Shown here: positions 47,601 through 58,242 of the stretch, piece after piece
Numbering within the stretch: position 1 is the first letter of the stretch
Layout: every line of letters starts with the position of its first letter
Origin: Sialis fuliginosa
Taxonomy: Eukaryota; Arthropoda; Insecta; Megaloptera; Sialidae
Direction: 5' to 3'
DNA: 64,000 bases
NCBI GenBank assembly: GCA_961205875.1
Contig: OY540811.1
Coordinates: 22,871,248 to 22,935,247 of the forward strand
Made by a program: the position numbers and the translations under genes
Notes under the pieces: model-generated
Databases searched by the model: none
What the model saw: only the letters and a program-made list of their open reading frames with translations
What the model was told of the DNA's origin: nothing

Positions 47601-48452
47601 GAAATCGATTTAAGGAACACAATGAGTTTGATGGTCGGATACTGTGTCGTTTTCGTTACCGTTTATGTTTATTAAAGCCCATTAAAAATAATTATAAGTT
47701 TGGAAATGTTTTTGTTTCTTTTCAACAATAAGTGCTACTTTAGAAGTTTTATGACAATGTTAAATTCTTGTGTACGACTTTTTCTCTTGTTTCTTTTATA
47801 CATTTCACTTTATGGGTGTCAATTTATTTTTTTAATACGAAAGAATATACCTGCTAATTTGACATTTAGGAAATATGTATAATATATTTTTTTAAATGGT
47901 TTTGTGGAAATAATCATCATCGACTAAGAACTATTCAATGTTATATTTATATATTATTGTTTAAAATAGTTAAAATTACAGTAGTAATTTTATCAGTTCG
48001 TGGATATATCTCATTGTATTTATCAATATTGCTAGATAATTTTTTTTAGAAAACATATTTTATCACTTTAAAATCGAAAATAAATAAATTATTCAACAAG
48101 TCGCATAACAAAGAATCTTCCACATCTATAAAACATTTTTCCTCTAAATAAAATTAATGATATTTCAAAATAAGGTATCCAAGCACAATACGTGATCGAC
48201 AGAATATCTGAACAATGGCCTGTATAAGAATGGCGGTTCTTCTGTATATGTTTGGGACATAACAAGGGGTTGCTGTATGACGTCACATTTAGGGGTGGCT
48301 TTACCTGCACGAAGCAGTGACTTACACGATGAGTATCAAATGCCATTACACCCTATGTCACAATGACATCTGGTCAACGTTTCAGTTACTCTATAATCTA
48401 TGTAAATGCTACTGTATGTTTTGAGAGGTGTTTTTATTTGTATTTTTCTTAC
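44661..48452. other. AT-rich DNA, few signals
   Basis: A small GC-richer block at 46609-46675 on the plus strand (TATCTTCAG acceptor, GGAG|GTAATG donor, one open frame) is a weak exon candidate, treated in the findings. Minus-strand frames at 46248-46577, 47359-47622 and 48089-48346 have no recognised family. The last lies in moderately GC-rich sequence with a TGACGTCA octamer (48278) and may be an unclassified repeat. Confidence 0.35.
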
Positions 48453-48492
48453 CTTATGCTTTTGGTGATTTGATGCCAGTTAATGTGCGAAT
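48453..48492 (-). CDS. Candidate 40-bp internal exon, minus strand
   Basis: On the minus strand a T-run acceptor (ACATTTTTTTTCAG) precedes 40 bp ending at AAG|GTAAGA. Two frames contain a stop. The only open one gives SHINWHQITKSI and leaves two bases (AG). Those two bases need exactly one base from the next exon, which is what the candidate at 33642-33738 provides. This compatibility is suggestive but has a one-in-three chance. The composition is not distinctive. Confidence 0.25.
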
Positions 48493-49193
48493 CTGAAAAA
48501 AAATGTTATAATTATTTTTCTTACATACATGAGACTATTATAATAAAGTATATTAATCATGAAAAAATAATCAACGAAATAACATGTTTTGAGGGTCCCA
48601 GAAACGAATACAATTATTATTTCAATGACGTCTATCTGTCGATCTATGAACGCTTTATAACCAAAACACACATAAAGTGCGCACCTCCTATTTCTGATTT
48701 TATTAAACTATTTTACTAACCCGAAAATGGATGCTCACTCCCAGACAATTCTTTCAAATATTAATCATTATATTTTAATTAAATTTAAAACAGTTTATTA
48801 CTTCTATAACTTTGGTTTTTTTAAATTCTTGTAAAAATGATTAATTTTTATGAAAAAAGTACAAGCACTGTTAGGCCAACCCTATCGCGAAATCCATCAA
48901 AACTGTAGGTAATTTTTGTTCTCTATAAAATTACAAAGAAAATAAATTAAAAATGAATTCACTATGTTTATTTGTTTAATTAAGTTTTTTTTTTAGTTTT
49001 GATCCGTTAAATTACGACCTATAGAATGCTCACATATACTTATGATGTTCGGAGACCCAATTTCACGACGACATATATCCGGTTCTATTATTGGTAGAGA
49101 GTTCAAACTGAGCTTATTTTATTCGTAATGTATAAATTAAGTTCTATGAATTTTTTTCATCAGAGTCGTTAAAAAAATGTGAGATGATATATT
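48493..49193. other. AT-rich DNA, nothing firm
   Basis: Overlapping short frames on both strands at 48480-48719 appear to be chance. No repeat was matched. Confidence 0.35.
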
Positions 49194-49725
49194 GAGATAT
49201 TAACTATTAACTTATTTGTTAATTTATCAACTTTAATTTGTTAATAAGAGGGGAAGGGGGTCTTGACGGTCTCAGGGCATTTGAATTTTTTTTAAAGTTA
49301 ATGATATATGCTATATTCTAAAAAAAAGTTGGAGTATGTATGATCGCGCCAAGCTGAGATATTAAGTATTCAGCTTATTTGTTAATTTATCAATTTTAAT
49401 TTGTTAACAATAGGAGAAGGGGGTCTCAACGGTCTTAGGACATTTGATAGAGTTAAAGTTAATGATGTAAGCTATATTTAAAAAAAATTGGAGCCTGTAG
49501 GATCGCGCCAAACTGAGATATTAACTATTCAACTTATTTGTTAATTTATCAATTTTAATTTGTTAATAATAGGGGAAGGAGGTCTCGACGGTCTTAGGGC
49601 ATTTGATAGAGCTAAAGTTAATGATGTAAGCTATATTTAAAAAAAAGTTGGAGTCTGTAGGATCGCACCAAGTTGAGATATTAACTATTCAACTTTTTTT
49701 GTGAATTTATCAATTTTAATTGACA
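49194..49725. repeat. Tandem array, about 160-bp monomer, 3.3 copies
   Basis: Monomers start GAGATATTAA at 49194, 49356, 49515 and 49675 (periods 162, 159 and 160). Each holds TTATTTGTTAATTTATCAA, GGAGAAGGGGGTCTC-like, ACGGTCTTAGG and GGATCGCGCCAA blocks. The last copy is partial. Copies 2 and 3 are more alike than either is to copy 1. It may be the interior of a hAT-like element whose right end lies at about 49812. Confidence 0.85.
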
Positions 49726-49754
49726 TATTCAGTGATTTTTGAATAATTTTTTAG

Positions 49755-49812
49755 GGTAGAGAGGGCGGAAAAATAAATCTCAGCCAGGGCGCCAGACTTG
49801 CAAAGGCCGGCT
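49755..49812. mobile_element. Solo right end of a hAT-like element
   Basis: The sequence ends CCAGACTTGCAAAGGCCGGC then TCTG. Read in reverse this is CAGAGCCGGCCTTTGCAAGT, the CAGGGCCGG-type terminus of insect hAT MITEs. The following 8 bases are TATCTCTG. No matching left end was found, though the 160-bp array directly upstream could be its interior. Confidence 0.5.
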
Positions 49813-49959
49813 CTGTATCTCTGTGTGACTATATGACATAAATATATGTACATATAATTGGACGATATAGGTGAAATATAAAAGACGTAATTCACACAGC
49901 GCTACAAAACCGAATAATATTATAATATGTAAGTACCCTGACGTTAAATGTTAAGAAAT

Positions 49960-50820
49960 CAGGGCCGTAACTAGAGGCTCGGGGGCCCCGGGGCAGCAAG
50001 TGATCCAGGGGGCCCCCCTTATAAATTTTTTTATACATTTCTGAAGTATGTGACTGTTTTTGAAAAAATAAGTTTTTTAATAAAAATGTGAATGCTTTCA
50101 AATTTTAATTATTAATATTTTTTGTAAACAATGACAATTAAACCAGTAAATATTTTTTTGAAAAAAACAAACAATAATTTCTCATATCGAGCTGCATAAA
50201 ATTCGATTTATAGTGGAGTCATATTAGCGAAATTTTTTGTACCTTTTTAAAAAAACTATCATTTTTATGGTTTTTCGTGCACGTTTTTTTTAAAATTAAT
50301 TATATTGGCCGGATTGCAAAAATAAAAAAATCATTTTAAAATTTGTTATGAATTTCCCTATAAAACTAAATTTTTAAAAATCTCATAATTTTATTACGAA
50401 CGTAAAGTACTTTGTTTTACAACGACCAATAGTAAAGCGATTTTAATAAAATTTTGAGAAAAGATATTCCTTATGATTATAAATAAGTAATTGTGACAAG
50501 TTCCAAATCAAAACGGCTAAAAAACACATTAAAAAATAAAAAATATCTTGTGGGCAACAAATGCTAGAGGGACATTTTTTTGTAGATTTTTATGTACTAT
50601 GCGATGGCACTGAAGATAATTCTATAAATGTATTAAAATAGTTTTTTTTTGGGTATTTGTTTTTGAAAAAAATTGTCCGTGTTGAATCAAAATGAGTTTA
50701 ACTCAAAACTTTTTTTAATTCGATTTCGTAAAAAAAAAGTACATTCCTTGTTCGGGGGCCCCCTATACTCGGGAGCCCCGGGGCACTGCCCCGGCTGCCC
50801 CGGTGGTAGTTACGGCCCTG
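49960..50820. mobile_element. hAT-like non-autonomous element (861 bp), perfect 8-bp TSD
   Basis: TAAGAAAT flanks both sides (49952-49959 and 50821-50828). The termini CAGGGCCGTAACTAGAGG and GGTGGTAGTTACGGCCCTG are inverted, and both are followed inward by GGGGGCCCC/GCCCCGGGGC-rich blocks that differ sharply from the AT-rich interior. Short frames crossing the ends (49892-50101 minus, 50673-50864 plus) are TIR artefacts. A 153-bp relative lies at 51961. No transposase is present. Confidence 0.9.
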
Positions 50821-50828
50821 TAAGAAAT

Positions 50829-51952
50829 GGAAGTAAACATATTAAATATGAGAGCATTTTATAACAGGTATACGGTGTATGCATATTATGAATAGATACA
50901 CATTTTTGCTTTTTCGCGTAGGAACGTCCTTCACCTCAAACGAGTTTTTTTTGTATGTGTGTTTTAATAATTGGTGAATAGTATATAAATTATGGTCGAC
51001 ATCAATGACCTTGACGTATATAGTACGTTATAGAACGTAGGTTAGATGTGTTTCATTTTTTTCCACGGAAATGTGTTTCATTTAGAAAAAAATAAATCCT
51101 GTTTCTGAATCACACTATCTTAGAATTAGTTTTCATTGTAAAAATGTGTTTTGTGGTTTACAATTTATCTAATGAATCATCCTTAATAATCCCAATAAAT
51201 TTATAAATACAGAAAAATAAAATTATAGAGGAGCCAATTTCTTCTATAACATTATTTTATTAAAAAATATAATCTAACGTCATACATTTATGCCATGAAA
51301 ATTTTATTTAAGTTTATCTTCACAGATCATTAGTTTCAAATACTTTCTGTAACATTATTTTTAATGAGAAATATTAAGAAAACAATTGTTTAAATGGTAA
51401 ATAGTAGGTTAAGAACTGCTCCTTTATCTGCTGGAACAAATATTATGTAGGTGTCACAAAAGAAATAATCATACTTAAGTAGCTGAAAGAATAAAACGTT
51501 ATAAACATTAAACCGTTATACAGAATGCAGTACCTATATGTTAATTACTTAATTTAATTCTAGAATCATTGTGAGTGTTATCTTCTCTATAGGTATTTAA
51601 AGAACTGACTAAATTATTCTATACTGAAGGTCAGAAAAGACTTCATTAGAATGTATCCATATATTTAATTTAAGTAATCGTTTTAGGGCGTAAACTGTAC
51701 GAAGTTCTAACTACAGTACGACAAAGCAAAACGATCGTATTTATGTTAATATTGTAATAAAAGCTTGATGCTACTAGGAGCTTTAGATAAAGAATGCAGA
51801 ACGACAAACAAACAGTGGAGGATGTTGTATACAAGTAAAAGAGTTATTTTAAATATAGAAATGTAAATTATGTCACATCATAAGTACACACTATTCTGAT
51901 ATATACTTTATACTATCCTTATTTCTACAGAGATAATTTCGATTCTAAAACA
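50829..51952. other. AT-rich DNA between the two related hAT-like elements
   Basis: Nothing was recognised. Confidence 0.4.
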
Positions 51953-51960
51953 TGAGGACA

Positions 51961-52113
51961 CAGGATCGTAACTAGAGACTCTGGGTCCCTCACTATATCA
52001 AAATATAAAAATTGAAGACCATTTTTTTGTTACTACCTCAACTTTTACGTTGCTGCGGTGCCCCCTACACTCGAGGGCCCCGAGGCAATGCCCCGGTGGT
52101 GGTTATGGCTCTG
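51961..52113. mobile_element. hAT-like mini-element (153 bp), 8-bp TSD with one difference
   Basis: The flanks TGAGGACA (51953-51960) and CGAGGACA (52114-52121). The ends CAGGATCGTAACTAGAGA and GGTGGTGGTTATGGCTCTG match those of the element at 49960, as do GGGCCCCGAGGCAATGCCCC and CCCTACACTCG. Most of the interior is missing, so it is a deletion derivative of the same family. Confidence 0.85.
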
Positions 52114-52121
52114 CGAGGACA

Positions 52122-53110
52122 CGATTTATTCTAAGATACTGAGAATAGTTAAAATATTTCAATCTAATATTAACACTGATTTCTTTTTTATTAATTGTAA
52201 TTTTGTTTCAAAATTGTGAGTGGTTTTCAAACTCAATAACTACGGAGCTACTTTTGAAATTTAAATTATCTGGTTGTCTACAATAGCCTACATATACTAA
52301 AAGGATTTTTGTCATTTCACTTATACTTATATAAGATTTCCAGTAAAAATAATAATTCTTTTTAACTTTAAATGCTTATTCGTAATCCAAAATGCATGAT
52401 ATTCAATACAATATATTTTCAGAAACCTTTAGAAATATTATCATATTGTTCTATAAGATATAGCGTAAACTTAACATCACAGAATTTACTAACAATGAGG
52501 TAGATTTGTTTAATTAAAATTTTAATGTACATGTGCCCTTTTAATAAATTTACTGATACGGCATTGCCGTCAAACATAATCAGTGTAAGCCGTTTTATTT
52601 GAAAGAACTGCAGTCTTTAGCAAAAGTAATGCAATTCTACAAATAAAATCTTTTGTTATTTTATTCAAAGGGAACCGAATAAAAGATACGAGTTGATTTT
52701 ATACAATACAGATATTGAAATAACTTTATTCTATGCCTTGTGTTATTGCATTTTGTTCTCTTTATGTTACTCAAGAAAATTAATTTTTTATTGTGATTCT
52801 TTAAGAGATTATCCATTAAATTTTTTGAATGGTTCTCGATACATAAGAATGTATTCAATGGACATCGTATAAAAAAGCCACTATTGCAAATGAAAATGTA
52901 TTTTGTGGTAGCCAAATTGAGAGGACACTTTTATTTTTATTTAATTAACAATTCGATCAAATTATCATTTACAATCATAAAAATTTAGAATTTTCCGCCT
53001 ATTAGACTATTATAAAATTTTACATATCGTCATGATGCCTTCTTTCGATCCGTGATTTTTTTTTGTTATATCGTATATTATATTATATATCGAGAAATAA
53101 TATTTAAAAA
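52122..53110. other. AT-rich DNA, nothing recognised
   Basis: An 84-codon minus-strand frame (52661-52915) has no recognised family. Confidence 0.4.
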
Positions 53111-53130
53111 GTGGCTTAACACGCTGGTGA

Positions 53131-53860
53131 TGAATTTATATTTTCTGATGAGAAGTTATTTGTTCTGGAGTAATCCCACAACTTTCAGTATGACAGAGTT
53201 TGGTCTGCTAGGAATGAGAACATCCTGAAAGACAAAAGACACGTTCCAAGATTCTAGAATGCTGTGTCGGTCATGGTTTGGGGCGCCATTAGCCCAAGAG
53301 GCAAATTACCCTTAATTTTTATTGAAAAAGGCATAAAAATCAATGCAAAATACTATTTGGAGGAAGTATTGAATAAAATTGTTATAGTAAATGTCAAAAA
53401 TTTATTTTGAGATGATTATTATTGATTTCAACAAGATGAAGCCCCCTCCCACACAGCAAACATTATTCAAGCATTGTGTAAGGATAATTTGGTTGATTTT
53501 TTGTTGAAGAATAAATGGCCGCCAAGCTCTACCGATTGCAATTCTCTGTTTATTTTTTACGATCATATTTGTTGTCTAAGCTCCCAGATTACAAATTCTC
53601 AAAGCAGCAATTTAAGAATGTTATTCTCAAAATTTGGAACAAAATGGCAATGGAAACAGTGTGTGCTGCTTGCAATGACTTTGAAAGAAGATTGAAGCTA
53701 GTTATCAAAGTTAAAAGAGGAGTTATTCTCAAACACTTATTATATATTTTCAATACATATATTATTACTTTAAGAATTAAAAAAAAAACATAACTGAAAC
53801 GTTATTATAAATTTAATATTTCAACGTTTTCATTCGTATCAGAATATAATTGTTACGGTG
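53131..53860 (+). pseudogene. Tc1/mariner (IS630 superfamily) transposase remnant
   Basis: One frame from about 53131 reads FIFSDEKLFV, FQYDRVWSARNENILKD, SVMVWGAISPRGKLPLIF, INAKYYLEEVLN, FQQDEAPSHTANIIQAL and NKWPPSSTDCNSL. These are the DDE/D core blocks of a Tc1/mariner transposase. The catalytic Asp codons are at 53147, 53435 and 53534, with 95 and 32 residues between them. Four in-frame stops (53171, 53255, 53408 and 53423) break it, and after about 53550 the reading shifts frame (KLPDYKFSKQQFKNVILKIW, then ACNDFERRLKLVIK). The N-terminal DNA-binding half and the left TIR are absent. The right TIR GAATATAATTGTTACGGTG ends at 53860 next to TA. It is a sister copy of 27047-27710. The third position reads STD where relatives usually have SPD. 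Confidence 0.88.
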
Positions 53861-53862
53861 TA

Positions 53863-54464
53863 GATGACTTGATTTTTTTCCACTTGCCTACACTCTATTA
53901 TCAAACTTGTATACACAAATGCAGTTAGTTGTTTTGGCTTTGAAAGGTAAAAAATATGTATAACATATATAATTCTCATTGAAATAATTATATTAACTAA
54001 AGATTACATACATTTTTTTTATTGGAAGCCAGTAAAATATTTATAATGTAATTAAAATTATTAACTAATTACTAAATATTCTATGTTCTATGTTCTTAAT
54101 GTAACTTAAATCCAAAATAATCACAAATATTCCAAACTATAGTAAAATACAGTATAATATGCGGTTTTGCAAACCGAGACGATACCACACGAATAATATC
54201 TAAACATTCACGTATATGCTTATAATACATGCTTACGTATGTATGAGTGCTATGAATTCTGAATTTCTTAAAAAAAATAAATATTTCAAATATCATACAT
54301 ATAACGGATACGCGTGCTTTGCTAGCATGCAGTAAGAGAAGATTCATGGTGTCCAGGTGTGTGTGAAGTATGTAGGGGAATATGAGAGCGGGTCTCTGGA
54401 CGCGTGATATAGAACTATGCCGTATAACAGATGTATACTTCAGCAGTGACGTGATTGTCAGTAG
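53863..54464. other. Spacer with the longest open frame of the window
   Basis: A 152-codon minus-strand frame (54096-54554) crosses this stretch and starts inside the CGAGAC-rich repeat. The peptide is hydrophobic and His/Ile-rich, with no recognised family. It is not called as a gene. Confidence 0.35.
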
Positions 54465-54895
54465 TCTTATCATGTCTCGTTTAAAAGGTAGCACGATCTT
54501 CTCGATCTCGGTCTCTAAACTAGATCGAGACAAGAATGCCTTGAATTGAAACACTACGAGATCGATAGAGACGATACTGAGACGATATCAACTTTATTTA
54601 TCAGTCTCGTCGAGAGTTTCACCGTGAGTCTGTTTCAAAAGATTATCAAAAATTAGTAAAAAATAAGTATTGTTAAATTAATAATTAAATAAAATTCATT
54701 ATAATATTTTTAAAATTTCCTTATTAATTTATCAAAAATAAATGAAAACAATATTTTCATTCAAAAAATTTAGTCGAGACAGAGAACTTTCTCGCGTATG
54801 CGAGACCGAGACGAGACATTAGATCCAAAAACCGAGATGAAACGAAACTTACCTGACTCTCGTCTCGTATCATCTCGAGTGCTGCTCTACTGTGT
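54465..54895. repeat. CGAGAC-rich repeat, copy 1
   Basis: The motif CGAGAC/GTCTCG, often as GAGACGAG, recurs many times at 54470-54620 and again at 54773-54885 around an AT-rich core. The two motif-rich flanks are broadly inverted relative to each other, ending ATCTCGAGTGCTGCTC. It resembles insect elements with GCACTCGAGACGAGACGAGA-type ends. It is non-coding. No TSD was identified. Confidence 0.6.
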
Positions 54896-56279
54896 GAACA
54901 CCCGAACACATTTTGTAGAGTCATTGAACATTTCATAAATAATATAATAGAGAAGATAATTTATAATTTTTCAAAGTTTTTATACAGAAAACTTAAAAAA
55001 AACCCAGTAGATATTCTATTATCAGTAATGGATAATTTAAATTGGTGGCTTATTACAAGTTTGTTATTGAAAATTTAGTTTATTTATAGAAGATAACAGT
55101 TATCGTACTATAAATAAATAATTTAAAATTGAAAGCGTAAATAATATAAATAATATAACGTATTTGTACTTATCAAAGATAGGTATGTAAACAAATAACT
55201 CAATATATACATACGTGTGTGTATGTATACCTAATTCTTTAAAGGCTACAATACAAATATATAATAATTTAATAGAACTGTTTATCACTGAATAAACAAA
55301 ATTGTGCTAACGAACTAAAAAATATTAAATATTAATCGATTTTTCAATTATTTGCACAACTTTTCAATCATCCTTATGCATTCAAAATTCAAAAATTAAA
55401 TATGAGAAAAACTTTTAGATCAAATTTTTAAACTTGAATAATTTAAATTGTCAACTGATATTATAAATTTACAATATAAACAAATTTTTAAATACGATTT
55501 CAATGTATCTAATTAAGAAATGTCCATATAACAATAATTTAAATAAATAAGTAAGATTATTATTTTTCTTAATATATTTATTTCTGTTTAACCGGTTCAT
55601 TGTATTATCATTAATTTATACTTATTTGAGTCAAAATTAAATACCACGTTTTTTGTAACATCTTTATAAGTATTGCCACTTCATAGACCCGCATCAGGTG
55701 TGTTTGTGATTTAAGAAACGGAGGCCAACAGTGGTAGGTATTTATTCTATTTCGGAGGCAATGCATCTACCAAACTGGACCTTACACATCCGCAGTGGTC
55801 ATAATTTATAGTGAAGATACCTCCCGAATCCACCCCACCGTCTTCAACCCGCTTCTCGCAAAACGGCTGCTGAAACTGCGTCATTTCCATTGGATATATA
55901 CGATACCGTGGATATATTAATCTACAGCATTGTATAACATTACCGCCACAGGGGTGTATTTGAGATCATATTGCTTTTATTTAATATGATGTACCTTTAG
56001 GTAAGTATAGTTACGGGATATTGATTACCAAAAAATATAATATTATAAGTTCCATAAAATGTAACCGTATATTGAAAACAATAAGCATAAAAATACACAA
56101 TAGGCTATTTGTCACTATTAATAATAAATTCTAAAAAGTTGTAAAAAGTATAGTATATGTTGCCATAACATATAGTTAATGTTTTTTACATGAAATAAGT
56201 TGTTATTTACATAAAAAAATAAAAACCTAAATTTAAACTGTAATTTTTAACCTGTTTGTCATGTGATAACAAACGCGTC
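54896..56279. other. AT-rich DNA with a GC-richer patch at 55680-55930
   Basis: On the minus strand the patch is open for about 45 codons (MEMTQFQQPFCEKRVEDG onward), with a GTAAGG donor-like site. The acceptor side is weak, so no exon is called. The rest is AT-rich. Confidence 0.3.
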
Positions 56280-56515
56280 TGGCACATCTGTCAGTGGTGT
56301 GACGTCAGAATAGAGATATACTATCAAAATACTCAATCGCTATTGGTTTGTTTCAGTTTGTTTGCTGATGTCTGACGTCACGCATACCACGTGACTTTGA
56401 ATGAGCGTTTTTCATTTAAATAGAAAAAAAGTTATTTTCATCGTTTTTTTCGGCATTATTTTGGTAAAAGAAAAGAAACTACTTATTTTAAAATTTAGTC
56501 AAATACCCTATTGGT
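56280..56515 (+). repeat. Dispersed repeat B, copy 2
   Basis: This is the reverse-complement relative of 25603-25845. It contains two perfect TGACGTCA octamers (56300 and 56373) where copy 1 has degenerate forms, with TTGGTTTGTTTCAGTTTG between them. It ends AAAATTTAGTCAAATACCCT. It is non-coding. Confidence 0.65.
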
Positions 56516-56574
56516 TATGTAACAAAGACACTCATAGTAATCAAAATAAATTAAATATACACACGTGTATGCCA

Positions 56575-57533
56575 TAAGGGTTCCGAAGTACGTACTACGT
56601 GGTCTGTTTGGAGCCACGTACAGATGCATTTTTGAATTAGAAAAAAATATAAAATAGTCATATTCTACTAATTGAGATATACATTTTGAAACCCCACATG
56701 CCTAGATATGAAAATAAAATAAATTAATTCTATGACGTACCTCTCTATTCTTCCAAAATTTTAAATGATATTGTTGACTTGAGTATTTGTCGTTGATAGT
56801 CCAACCAAAGCTCCATTACCAATTTTTTTTCAGATTTTTTGAGCCAGTAATTACCGAATAAAAAAGGGGGGGGGGGGGGGCAAAATAAATTGCTTCTTGG
56901 AGCCTTTTATAGACACCAATTTTTACATACAAAAAAATATGGTCAAATTCTACAGATTGAGATCTACATTTTGACATCCCTCATGCCCAGATATAAAAAG
57001 TCTATGACGCACTTCCCTATTTCTCCAAAATTTGAAATGATATTGTTGACCTTAGTAGTTACCGAGCTATAGGGGGGTGGGGGACAAAAAAAATTCTTGG
57101 AGCCCCTTGCAGGCGCCATTTTTGAGCTAGATAAAAATTAGAAAGAAAACTTCTACTGATTGAGATCTATATTTTGACACCTCATATGCTTTGGTATAAT
57201 TTTTTTTAGATTTGCAATGGAGGCTCCTGCTGGCGCCATTTTTGAGCTAGATAAAAATTTTTAAATGGCCAAATTCCGCTAGTTTGGTTATACATTTTGA
57301 CGTGCCACATGCCTTGGTACGAAAAAAAATTGTCTATAGCTTTAGCTCTCTAGCTCGCCCTCCCTGATTTTTTTTAAATTTTCGTTAACATCTTTTTCTA
57401 GTGGGCATCACTGTTCATGTTCAATAAAAATTTCAAGTTTCTATCTTATATAGTTTACGAGTTATTTTACTTTGAATGAAAAGGACGGACGTACAACAAA
57501 GTGAGATTAATAAGGTTTCTTCGGAACCCTAAA
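56575..57533 (+). mobile_element. Tandem-subunit element ending GGGTTCCGAAGTACG, copy 2
   Basis: It starts GCCATAAGGGTTCCGAAGTA and ends TTCTTCGGAACCCTAAAAAA, so GGGTTCCGAA forms a short terminal inverted repeat. Four CATTTTGACAYSCC(T/A)CATGC-type blocks (about 56687, 56969, 57171 and 57293) mark subunits that shorten from about 280 to 120 bp. A poly-G run of about 13 at 56868 matches the poly-C of copy 1. The tail (GGACGGACGTACAACAAAGT) is common in insect repeats. It is non-coding, and a 60-codon plus-strand frame from 56890 is incidental. Confidence 0.75.
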
Positions 57534-58242
57534 AAAACAATATTTGGAGTATGTAAAACAAAGATAAATAAATTAGAAAAATAAATTTGTCCACTTAACC
57601 TACCCGGCTCATGGTTTCGTTTGAAAAGGTTATAATTCCTGTTTCAAACAAATTGCGTAGTAAATAAAAGCAATGAAGAATTGGTAAACTTTTAAAGCTT
57701 CAGGCAATATTTTCACATTGTTGGACTTCCAATATAAATGCCGGATTCGCATTTTTTCAAAAGGGTTCTCAAAAAGAAAAATATAATGATGCCCCCTGGT
57801 AATATTTACAAAGGAAAAATGATTTAATATATGCATTCTGTTTTATCAGTATTTTCGCTGCAAGAGATTTAACATTTCTTAATGTAATAACATTAAAATT
57901 CGAATAAAATTGTATTCTTTTCAAATATTCAATTTATAATTTTAAATGTATCTTTAAATTGATTTTATCACTTTTAAATCACTTAACAACCAAATAACAT
58001 TTTTAATGGTTAATAAAAAAAACATATGGGGAAGTGATCGGTTCGGGAAGTTTAACTATTACTTACAAAACCTTCATGATATGTATATTCAAAATCGTAG
58101 GAAGAATTATTGGTGAGATATAAAGCAACTTCCCCTAAAGGGTGAATCTAGCTTTCATAGGCGGGGTATTAATAGCTTAAAACGGTAAAGGTGTTGGTAA
58201 TAAAATATTAAACTGCATGTATTTATATGCAATATTAAACAC
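57534..58242. other. AT-rich DNA, nothing firm
   Basis: A 68-codon minus-strand frame (57630-57836) has no recognised family or context. Confidence 0.35.

Noticed and set aside
49194-49725. CRISPR-like array
   Set aside because: The repeats are contiguous 160-bp monomers without unique spacers, in a eukaryotic setting.
54096-54554. 152-codon minus-strand open frame, the longest in the window
   Set aside because: It starts inside the CGAGAC-rich repeat, has no recognised domain, no splice or promoter context, and an unremarkable composition.
55680-55930. Minus-strand open stretch with a GTAAGG donor
   Set aside because: There is no credible acceptor and no recognised peptide. It is noted only as a GC-richer patch.
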